Shown: piece by piece, positions 37,796 through 44,820 of the stretch
Layout of the letters: every line of letters starts with the position of its first letter
How positions within the stretch are numbered: the first letter of the stretch is position 1
Assembly: GCA_020635875.1 (NCBI GenBank)
Contig: JACJYY010000005.1
Coordinates: 124,001 to 188,000, forward strand
Length of the DNA stretch: 64,000 nucleotides
Source of the DNA: Flavobacteriales bacterium
GTDB taxonomy: Bacteria; Bacteroidota; Bacteroidia; Flavobacteriales; Flavobacteriaceae
Direction: 5' to 3'
Position numbers and translations under genes: made by a program
The notes under the pieces: generated by a model
Database searches by the model: none
What the model saw: the letters and a program-made list of their open reading frames with translations, nothing else
Told to the model about the DNA's origin: nothing

Positions 37796-38617
37796 CTATT
37801 GCCCCTCTATTTTATTATAAGGCACGCGGCTTAGGATATATCCTAAAGCCTCTATGCGTGCTTTGAATTTATCATTCGCATCAATTTTTAACCATGGAGC
37901 TTTTTCGGTATGAGTTGTTTTGAGCATTTTTTGTTTATAGGCTGTAAAATCATCCCATAATTCTTGAGCTTTTTCGTCTACTGGCGTCAACTTCCATATT
38001 TTTAAAGGACTTGATTTTATTTCTTCAAAACGTCTTGCTTGCTCTTCTTTGGTAATCGAAAAATAGATTTTAATCAATATCGTATCTGACTCCATAACCA
38101 TACGCTCAAAGTCATTCACCTGCCCCATAAAAATTTGATATTGTTCTTGCGTACAAAAACCATATACAGGTTCAATTACTGCTCTATTGTACCAACTACG
38201 ATCAAAAAAGACTATTTGACCCGGTTTAGGTAATTGATTCACATACCTTTGAAAATACCATTGACCTGCTTCTTCACTTGTAGGCTTAGGCAAAGCTACC
38301 ACCTTGAAATGTCTCGGATTAATGTGCGAGACAATTCGATTTATCGTTCCTCCCTTACCCGCCGCATCCCTTCCTTCAAAAAGGACGACTACCTTTTTCT
38401 TGTTATCAATTACCCAGTTTTGCAGTTTGATTAATTCTGTTTGCAGTTTTTTAAATTCAATCTGATAACGTGTTACAGCCAATACCTCTGCTACATTAGT
38501 CTCTTTGTGATAAAACAAATTCTTGAGTCCCAATGAAGAATTTAATAATTCGACATCTTCAGGAGTTAAAGACAACTCTTTACCTTTTGTTTCACTTTTT
38601 TTTCCGCTTCCCATCAT
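37796..38617 (-). CDS. ppk2: Polyphosphate kinase 2 family protein (copy 1)
   Basis: A 273-residue PPK2 with Walker A VLFEGRDAAGKGGTINRI, Walker B region VFFDRSWYNRAVIEPV and the lid region ITKEEQARRFEEIKSSPLK. It transfers phosphate between polyphosphate and nucleotides; direction and nucleotide preference cannot be read here. Its ATG overlaps the stop of a second PPK2 gene (TAATG), so the two paralogues form an operon. Confidence 0.93.
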   Translation of the reverse strand: MMGSGKKSETKGKELSLTPEDVELLNSSLGLKNLFYHKETNVAEVLAVTRYQIEFKKLQTELIKLQNWVIDNKKKVVVLFEGRDAAGKGGTINRIVSHINPRHFKVVALPKPTSEEAGQWYFQRYVNQLPKPGQIVFFDRSWYNRAVIEPVYGFCTQEQYQIFMGQVNDFERMVMESDTILIKIYFSITKEEQARRFEEIKSSPLKIWKLTPVDEKAQELWDDFTAYKQKMLKTTHTEKAPWLKIDANDKFKARIEALGYILSRVPYNKIEGQ

Positions 38618-39462
38618 TAAACATCGATTTGCTTATTATACCTGTAATACCTAAATACCACGTTAGAATCAGGTAATATTGTAGATTTTATTTTTTTTGA
38701 CCTGATATAATCAAACTGAGACAACACATATCGCATGCTTTCCAATCGCGCTTCTTTTTTATCATTGGTTTTGACAATTATCCATGGACTAAATGTAGAA
38801 TGAGTTCTGGAAAACATCTGCTCTTTATAATAACTGTATTTTTTCCACAACTCCTGACCTTTAACGTCCACTGGACTAAACTTCCATTTCTTGAGAGGGT
38901 TTTCAATACGGGAATCAAATCGTTTTTTCTGTTCTTCTTTGGAAATAGAAAACCAAAACTTAATTAAAATCACGCCATCCTCATATAACATGTGCTCAAA
39001 TTCTGGCACTTGCACCATAAATCGGTTGTATTGTTCGTTAGTGCAAAATCCCATTACAGGTTCTACCACGGCACGGTTATACCAACTTCGATCAAAAAAG
39101 ACAATTTCTCCTGGATTAGGTAACTCTTTTATATAACGACTAAAGTACCACTGACCTTTTTCTACCTCAGTAGGTCTGGGTAAAGCCACTACACGCATTG
39201 ATCTAGGATTTAAGTGTTCTATAAATCGTTTGATCGATCCTCCTTTACCCGCAGCATCACGACCTTCAAAAATAACGGCCACTCGTAGTTTCTTTTTGGC
39301 AATGTACTGTTGTAACGAGACTAACTCAGCCTGTAGCAATTGCAGCTCTTCTTCGTACCTTACTTTTTCTAAAACCTTACTGATTTTGATGTCTCTTGTA
39401 TCAGAAATAGCAAGTAATTCCTTTCTAGTAGTAATGTTTTCTAATTCTTCCTTTGTAAACAT
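38617..39462 (-). CDS. ppk2: Polyphosphate kinase 2 family protein (copy 2)
   Basis: A 281-residue paralogue of its neighbour with Walker A VIFEGRDAAGKGGSIKRF, Walker B VFFDRSWYNRAVVEPV and lid ISKEEQKKRFDSRIENPLK. It differs in the lid Arg/Asp pattern and has a basic C-terminus. The two may differ in nucleotide or direction preference, or act as a heteromer; that is inference. Confidence 0.93.
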   Translation of the reverse strand: MFTKEELENITTRKELLAISDTRDIKISKVLEKVRYEEELQLLQAELVSLQQYIAKKKLRVAVIFEGRDAAGKGGSIKRFIEHLNPRSMRVVALPRPTEVEKGQWYFSRYIKELPNPGEIVFFDRSWYNRAVVEPVMGFCTNEQYNRFMVQVPEFEHMLYEDGVILIKFWFSISKEEQKKRFDSRIENPLKKWKFSPVDVKGQELWKKYSYYKEQMFSRTHSTFSPWIIVKTNDKKEARLESMRYVLSQFDYIRSKKIKSTILPDSNVVFRYYRYNKQIDV

Positions 39463-39521
39463 ATCCCTTCCTCTTTTTTGCGAAGGAAATTTACAAAATA
39501 CAAGGTGTACTTACAATTTTA

Positions 39522-40202
39522 TCACACGCTTTCTATGGCTTTTTGAGCCAAAGGCATCATTTGTTCGTAACCCAATATCGTAGCATGAACACCATCCGTA
39601 GTGTAAGGCTTTTTCATCCCGCTATTTTCATCAACCAAAGCCGAATAGTAATCTATATACACTAAGCCTTTTTCTTGAGTATATTCCTTGATTAAAGTAT
39701 TTAATTGACTGATTTTCTCTACTGGATTTTTGACAATGGCCCAAGGGTAGTTATACACAGGCAAAACAGAACATAATGCCACTTTAATATCATTTGCTTC
39801 AGCTAGTTCAGTCATAGATTTCAGATTCTCAAATATGCCTTCGATTGTCATCGGTCCTGTATTACCTGCAATGTCATTGGTCCCTGCCAAAATCAATACC
39901 ATATTAGGTTTTAAGTCAATCACATCCTGTCTGAAACGCACTAACATCTGAGCCGTGGTCTGCCCACCAATTCCTCGATTAACATAACTGTTTTTTGCAA
40001 AGAATTGAGGACACAAATCACCCCATTGTTCCGTGATAGAATCTCCCATAAAAACGACGGCAACATTGGATTGTTTTTTTATCATATGATTGGCTTTGCG
40101 ATAACGCTGTGTATTTCCCCAATCGTTTTGATAACTCATGAGTTGAGGAAATATATTTCGAAGAATAATTCGGATTAGGGATTTTAGTTTTTTGAGGAGC
40201 AT
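39522..40202 (-). CDS. SGNH/GDSL hydrolase
   Basis: A 226-residue protein with an N-terminal hydrophobic stretch and all four SGNH blocks: VFMGDSITEQWG (Ser), GIGGQTT (Gly), LAGTNDIAGN (Asn) and DGVHATILGYEQM (Asp/His). It is probably an exported esterase or acetylhydrolase. ATG 40202 was chosen; a longer frame starts at 40253. Confidence 0.87.
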   Translation of the reverse strand: MLLKKLKSLIRIILRNIFPQLMSYQNDWGNTQRYRKANHMIKKQSNVAVVFMGDSITEQWGDLCPQFFAKNSYVNRGIGGQTTAQMLVRFRQDVIDLKPNMVLILAGTNDIAGNTGPMTIEGIFENLKSMTELAEANDIKVALCSVLPVYNYPWAIVKNPVEKISQLNTLIKEYTQEKGLVYIDYYSALVDENSGMKKPYTTDGVHATILGYEQMMPLAQKAIESV

Positions 40203-40269
40203 GGATTTCGTCTTTAACTCTAAACAAATATAATAAAGAACCCCCTTGAACACTACCCTTAAATCATCC

Positions 40270-41307
40270 CTATTTCCTAAAAAACTTCTCTTTCAACCAA
40301 AAGGAAACTCGAACTAAAACAATCAAAGCAGGCACTTCTACTAAAGGACCAATTACTCCCGCAAAAGCTTGTCCTGAATTGAGTCCAAAAACGGCAATCG
40401 CTACGGCTATGGCTAATTCAAAATTATTTCCCGCAGCCGTAAACGCCACAGAGGCTGTTTTATCATAGGGTGCTCCCATTGCTTTGGTAAAGAAAAATCC
40501 GATAATAAACATAAGTGTAAAATAAATTAGTAGAGGAACGGCAATTATGAGCACATCCATCGGAATTTCTACGATTAGTTCCCCTTTTAACGAGAACATT
40601 ACTACAATGGTAAATAGTAGTGCTATCAAGGTCATCGGTGCTACCGTAGGGATATACGTATTTGTAAACCAATCTTCTCCTTTTTGTTTGACCAAAATAT
40701 ATCGGCTTAAAATCCCTAGTATAAATGGAATCCCTAAGTAAATAGCTACACTTTCTGCAATTGTCACAATGGAAATATCAACTATAGCGCCTTCAAATCC
40801 AAAATAAGGAGGCAATACAGTTATAAATAACCACGCATAAAAACTATAAGCAAACACCTGAAAAATGCTATTTAAGGCCACCAAACCAGCACCATACTCA
40901 CTACTTCCATCGGCCAAATCATTCCAAACCAAAACCATTGCAATACAACGTGCTAAACCAATCAAAATCAGACCCGCCATATATTCTGGGTAATCTTGCA
41001 AAAAGACAATAGCCAAAACAAACATCAACACGGGGCCTATAATCCAGTTCAGCACAAGTGAAACGGAAAGGATTTTTGTATCCCTAAACACAGAGGGCAG
41101 TAACGCATAATTCACTTTTGCCAAAGGGGGATACATCATTAAGATTAAACCTACAGCAATCGGAATATTGGTCGATCCATTACTGAATGAATTAATGATA
41201 TCAGGAAAAGAAGGAATAAAATACCCCAACGCAACTCCTATAGCCATAGCGACAAAAATCCAAAGTGTCAGATTTCTATCCAGAAAGCTTAATTTTTTTG
41301 CAGCCAT
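40270..41307 (-). CDS. arsB: ACR3-family arsenite efflux transporter
   Basis: A 345-residue protein with ten hydrophobic segments. The ACR3 signature Cys lies in GLIILGLARCIAMVLVWN-type sequence (here LIGLARCIAMVLVWN, ~residue 118), and the conserved Glu lies in VEVPALIVLV near the end. It exports arsenite. It lies 6 bp downstream of arsC. Confidence 0.95.
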   Translation of the reverse strand: MAAKKLSFLDRNLTLWIFVAMAIGVALGYFIPSFPDIINSFSNGSTNIPIAVGLILMMYPPLAKVNYALLPSVFRDTKILSVSLVLNWIIGPVLMFVLAIVFLQDYPEYMAGLILIGLARCIAMVLVWNDLADGSSEYGAGLVALNSIFQVFAYSFYAWLFITVLPPYFGFEGAIVDISIVTIAESVAIYLGIPFILGILSRYILVKQKGEDWFTNTYIPTVAPMTLIALLFTIVVMFSLKGELIVEIPMDVLIIAVPLLIYFTLMFIIGFFFTKAMGAPYDKTASVAFTAAGNNFELAIAVAIAVFGLNSGQAFAGVIGPLVEVPALIVLVRVSFWLKEKFFRK

Positions 41308-41313
41308 TTTAAA

Positions 41314-41943
41314 CTATTTTATTTGGGAAAAAACATACTTGAGCTCAGACGCAATTTGTACACTGCGCTCCAAATATTTCTCTGCTTGTTGAGGTGTATT
41401 ATCGAATGCTTTAGGGTCTTCAAATGTAATTGGAATGCGTTTTTCAGCCCCAGGGATAAACGGACAACCTTGATCTGCACTAGAACAGGTCATAATCGCC
41501 GCAAAACTAGCCTGTGGATTAAATGGTGCATCATAAGCTTTAGAAAATCCAATAACAGGATGTTCATTCTGTGCATATTTAATGCTATATACTGGATTAG
41601 CTTCTTCGGATAATTTTTCGATTTCAAAACCTTGTCCTGTTAAGGTCTGAGCCACCATTGGAAACAAAGCTGTTCCTTCTGTTCCTCCAGAATAGGTATA
41701 CACTCCTTTGATTCCAAAATATGAAGCCATAACCTGTGCCCACACTTGAGACAAATGGCTTCGTCTTGAATTATGAGTACAAATGAAATTCAAACGAATG
41801 GTTTGGTTCAGATTCTTTTTTTCTTGGATATAGTCTACCAAGGGTTGTAAAACTTGTCTGCGTTCATCTGATATTGCATCAAAATTCAAGTTTTCTATAG
41901 CCTTATCTATAGCTGCAAATACAGCAGAATTAGTTGTAGTCAT
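41314..41943 (-). CDS. arsC: Arsenate reductase, thioredoxin-coupled type
   Basis: A 209-residue protein with a low-molecular-weight phosphatase fold. The phosphate loop FICTHNSRRSHLSQ (CX5R) is near residue 50. A redox pair is MTCSSADQGCPF near 150. The N-terminal ~45 residues are an extra helical region usual in the Bacteroidota form. It reduces arsenate to arsenite for export by the adjacent ACR3 transporter. Confidence 0.93.
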   Translation of the reverse strand: MTTTNSAVFAAIDKAIENLNFDAISDERRQVLQPLVDYIQEKKNLNQTIRLNFICTHNSRRSHLSQVWAQVMASYFGIKGVYTYSGGTEGTALFPMVAQTLTGQGFEIEKLSEEANPVYSIKYAQNEHPVIGFSKAYDAPFNPQASFAAIMTCSSADQGCPFIPGAEKRIPITFEDPKAFDNTPQQAEKYLERSVQIASELKYVFSQIK

Positions 41944-41970
41944 TTTTTAGTTGTTTTTATGATAAAAAGA

Positions 41971-42357
41971 TTAGCAACAGCCTGAGTTAGGGGCACAACG
42001 CGAGGACTGCGCCGTTTGTAGGGTAGATAAGCGAATTTTTGGTTTTTCTTGTGGTACTCCACAATTGTCTTTGGCCAAACAGTCGGTTTGTTTAGTCTGT
42101 AATAAAAAGTCTGTTCCGTTAAATCCTAAACGGTATATCCCTGCACTACTTTTTTCGTCAAAAACAGTTTTTCTGCTTACGACTTTTAAAGTTGATTCTT
42201 CGTACCGATATGTTAGTTTTAAGGCTCCCATTGAAGCTCTAAAGTTACTTTTTTCTTTCAATTGAAAATTTCTAATGAAAAGAAAAAAATGAAGCCTATT
42301 TAAACTGTCGTTACTACCCCCACTCCTTGCCAACGCTTCTCCTAAGCTATTGGACAT
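41971..42357 (-). pseudogene. Truncated DUF6428 arsenic-cluster gene fused to mobile-element sequence
   Basis: The C-terminal ~60 residues (GIYRLGFNGTDFLLQTKQTD, CLAKDNCGVPQEK, ending CAPNSGCC) resemble DUF6428, a protein usually found between arsR and arsC in Bacteroidota. The N-terminal half does not fit that family. Its first ~15 codons lie in the outer arm of hairpin A and its flank, because the ATG is inside ATGTCCAATAGC. The frame is therefore probably a chance fusion after replacement of the gene's 5' part. No arsR is seen upstream. If expressed, the Cys-rich tail might still bind arsenite. Confidence 0.5.
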
Positions 42358-42416
42358 AAATGGGCATTATAGTACAGACAAGCTGTAAGCTATAATACAT
42401 TTATGTAACAAATAGC
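42346..42416. repeat. Hairpin element A (attC-like outer arms)
   Basis: The arms GCTATTGGACATAAATG (42346-42362) and CATTTATGTAACAAATAGC pair with one small bulge, and the interior GCATTATAG/CTATAATAC pairs as well. The outer arm sequence is shared, in inverse orientation, with hairpin B; the interior differs. Confidence 0.7.
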
Positions 42417-42938
42417 CGAGCTTGCCGAGGCTATTCACGAGTTCCGATAAAAATCAATTTTAAAAACACGAGCTAAATAGCCGCTTGCCTCTGCCCTTTT
42501 TGACGTTCTTGAAGTGGATAGATTTTAATCTTTCGGCTTCAAGAATGATAGCCTACTGGCGATTGAAGTTATATTGGGGTTGAGTGGAACAATATTAACC
42601 TATCCTAGTGCGGTGGTAGCAGCGTGGATCCTGCGGCTGGTGAGGGGCTATTTGCACATAATAAAAGTTATAATGACTGTTTTTTTCCTCTTAAAAATAG
42701 TAACGCTAAAAACTGTGCGAAGCGTACTTATAACTCTTATTATGTCCAATAGCTTGGGGGCATTTTTGGCTGGATGCGGAGGAACGGCTCTTTGTAATTG
42801 CGTAGTTTACGGAGCAACTTACAATGTGCCGTGTGAGGGCTTGGAGAGGCCAAAAATGACTAAGCGGATGGGCGGGGAACGAGAGACAACACAGAGGGAA
42901 GTGAGCCTGCGAACTGACTGGGTTGGCTCGAGTGAGGG
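42358..42938. other. 580-bp non-coding region rich in inverted repeats
   Basis: No credible gene is present; a 126-codon open frame here has atypical composition and covers hairpin B. The stretch holds most of hairpin A, a small hairpin TTCTTGAAG/CTTCAAGAA (42506-42545), hairpin B and a locally GC-rich segment (about 42750-42938), unlike the flanking genes. It lies between the arsenic remnant and the recombinase genes. Confidence 0.65.
42647..42753. repeat. Hairpin element B (attC-like outer arms)
   Basis: ACATAATAAAAGTTATAA (42656-42673) is an inverted repeat of TTATAACTCTTATTATGT (42728-42745), 17 of 18 matched. It is extended by GCTATTTG at one end and CAATAGC at the other. The 54-bp interior is variable relative to hairpin A. 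Element B is oriented opposite to A, and both have TTATGTCCAATAGCTT at one end. Confidence 0.72.
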
Positions 42939-43802
42939 TTATTGCAACGGATGATATTTCAGGATTTGTTGTTTTAGTTCTTCGACCTGGGTTTGTTTGT
43001 ATTGCTCTGTGGCACTTGGGTATCGGTGTCCTGCAAAGGTTTGTACTACACGAAGGTCGTGTCCCGATTTAAGCATATTTGTAATTACACTTTGACGGAT
43101 GGTTTTAGCATTTAATTTTCTTTCTGGAAAAAGGTGTTTTTGGGTTTCTACTAAGTAACTAATCCCTTCGCCTGTTTCTTCTGTACCTAGTTTACTTATG
43201 ATTAAATTATTGGTTTCTACTTTTAACAATTGGGGTCTGTCTTTGTGGATGTATTCCATCAGCCAGTACACTTGTTTGGATTGGAGTTTTAATGTTCTGC
43301 TATTGGTTTTTCTGCCTTGTTTGATGTAAATAGTTCCTTCTTCTAAATTAATATTTGATAGGGTTAAATCTGTGATTTCTCCATTAGTTAATCCTTGATA
43401 GATAAATAAACTTAGGATGATTCTATTCCTGTTTTTTAGTATCGGATAACGTTCTTTTTTATCGAGTAATTGCTCTAGTTCTTCGGGTTTAAATAAATCT
43501 TGTAATTGTACTTCTCTGCTTTGTTTGTCTCGTAATCGGATTGACTTCGCTGGATTGTCTTTTCTTTCTCCTGTAACGACTAAGTATTTGTAATAGTTTT
43601 TGATACCATGTAAACTACAGCTTAGATTTTGTTGGGTTTTTCTTAGTTGCCCTAGATAATCCATAACATCTTGATAGGTGGCTTCTTTGGGATGTCTGCT
43701 TTTTTCTTTCAACTGAAAAAGAAAAAATAATTCTACTTCTCTGTTATATCTTTTAGCGGTGCTTGGGGCAACTTTGTTGCTTAAGTAGTCTGTAAACTCC
43801 AT
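42939..43802 (-). CDS. Tyrosine-recombinase-like partner lacking catalytic residues
   Basis: A 287-residue protein with the SAM-like core-binding domain (residues ~1-85) and catalytic fold of tyrosine recombinases. The C-terminal block has FAGHRYPSATEQYKQ with His and the nucleophile Tyr. However, the first catalytic Arg position reads YQGLTNGEITDL (Thr instead of Arg) and the HxxR motif reads AKTIRQS (Lys instead of His). It is probably an accessory subunit or has altered activity. It lies 18 bp downstream of a second, catalytically complete recombinase gene. Confidence 0.75.
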   Translation of the reverse strand: MEFTDYLSNKVAPSTAKRYNREVELFFLFQLKEKSRHPKEATYQDVMDYLGQLRKTQQNLSCSLHGIKNYYKYLVVTGERKDNPAKSIRLRDKQSREVQLQDLFKPEELEQLLDKKERYPILKNRNRIILSLFIYQGLTNGEITDLTLSNINLEEGTIYIKQGRKTNSRTLKLQSKQVYWLMEYIHKDRPQLLKVETNNLIISKLGTEETGEGISYLVETQKHLFPERKLNAKTIRQSVITNMLKSGHDLRVVQTFAGHRYPSATEQYKQTQVEELKQQILKYHPLQ

Positions 43803-43820
43803 AAATCATTAGTATTAAAG

Positions 43821-44704
43821 TTATAAAGTAGAAAGTTTGTAAAGTTGTCCTTTGTTTACCCTGGTATATACTTGGGTGCTTTCTAAATTCTTATGTCCTA
43901 AAAAGTCTCGTACATATTCTACTGATAAACCGCTTTCTAAGAGATGAGTTGCTATACTATGTCTCAAGCAATGCAAAGAGATGTCAGATTCTAGATGGGA
44001 GACGTTCGATTTTACAATGATATTTTTTAGGATTTTATTGTAAGCATCTCCTCTCATTCGTCTGCCTATTTGATTTAAAATTACTGCCTGATCCTCTCCT
44101 TTTCTTTCTTTGTAGATATAGTTCTGCAGGTCGGTTTTTACTTGTTGGGATATGGGGATGGCTCTCCTCTTTTTGTTTTTGCCTTCTCTCACATAGAGTA
44201 AATTGTTTCTAAAATGGATGTCTTTTATATTCAGTTTTTCGCCTTCGGTTCTGCGGAGTCCACAGCCATAAAAAAGGGATAATATTGCTCGTTCTCGATA
44301 CGTTTCTGTGGCTTTGTATAATTGTTTGATTTGATTTCGTCTTGGGTTAATATGGTTCTCGGGGTGCTTCGTGGGGTAGTAAATTCTAGTGGACTTATCG
44401 GATTTTGTTGTAAGCTGCCTTTTTCTTGTTGCCATCTAAAAAATAATTTTAAGCCGTACATATGATGATGGATGTATCTTTCGCTTAATCCTCCTGCTCT
44501 ACGTTGATGGGGTCTTTCTTGTAAATATTCCTTAAAGCAGACGATGTCTGCTGATGTTATATTTTCTAGTTGATTGTGGGGTTGATGCTCTAAAAAGGCT
44601 CTCACGCAGTTGGGTAGCATATGGGTGCTGCTCTTGGAGTAACCTAATCTTTCTAGGTGTAATCTAAAACCCACAATGTGGGTGGATAGTTTATTTTCTC
44701 TCAT
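43821..44704 (-). pseudogene. Tyrosine recombinase disrupted by a 5-bp duplication
   Basis: The N-terminal core-binding domain is read from ATG 44704 to about 44335 and ends in ILTQDEIK. The catalytic domain continues in another frame (KQLYKATETYRERAILSLF) to 43821. The join is a tandem TTGATTTGAT (44326-44335, plus strand); removing one 5-bp unit restores one frame of ~293 residues. The catalytic set is complete: Arg in YGCGLRRTEGEKL, HCLRHSIATHLL, FLGHKN and Tyr in STQVYTRV. It was an active-type recombinase before the lesion. Confidence 0.8.
44326..44335. repeat. 5-bp tandem duplication causing frameshift
   Basis: TTGAT occurs twice in tandem. Deleting one copy restores the reading frame of the recombinase (DEIKQLYKAT). 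Confidence 0.75.
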
Positions 44705-44724
44705 GCCCGTCTTGGTATTTTCTT

Positions 44725-44790
44725 GGAACGCGGGACGCTACTATCTAACTTATTGACTCATTGTCATTTGACCGTCCCATTTAGCGTTCC
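44725..44790. repeat. Two-tier hairpin between recombinase and primase genes
   Basis: GGAACGC-GGGACG (44725-44737) pairs with CGTCCC-(ATTTA)-GCGTTCC (44773-44790). The paired blocks are separated by a 5-nt bulge on one side only. It has the bulged, two-box layout of an attC-like site or could be a terminator/regulatory hairpin, but there is no long T run. Confidence 0.6.
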
Positions 44791-44820
44791 ATGGGTTTGG
44801 AACTCTAGTTATTTTATTTT

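Noticed and set aside
42358..42938. Group II intron or CRISPR array
   Set aside because: No reverse transcriptase, no domain V-like structure and no regularly spaced direct repeats.
42574..42954. 126-codon plus-strand frame between the arsenic remnant and the recombinases
   Set aside because: It covers hairpin B, has odd composition, no recognised family and overlaps the end of the partner recombinase gene; it is better explained as structured non-coding DNA.
44231..44435. Programmed frameshift in the recombinase
   Set aside because: The shift is explained by an exact 5-bp tandem duplication and there is no slippery site with a stimulator.
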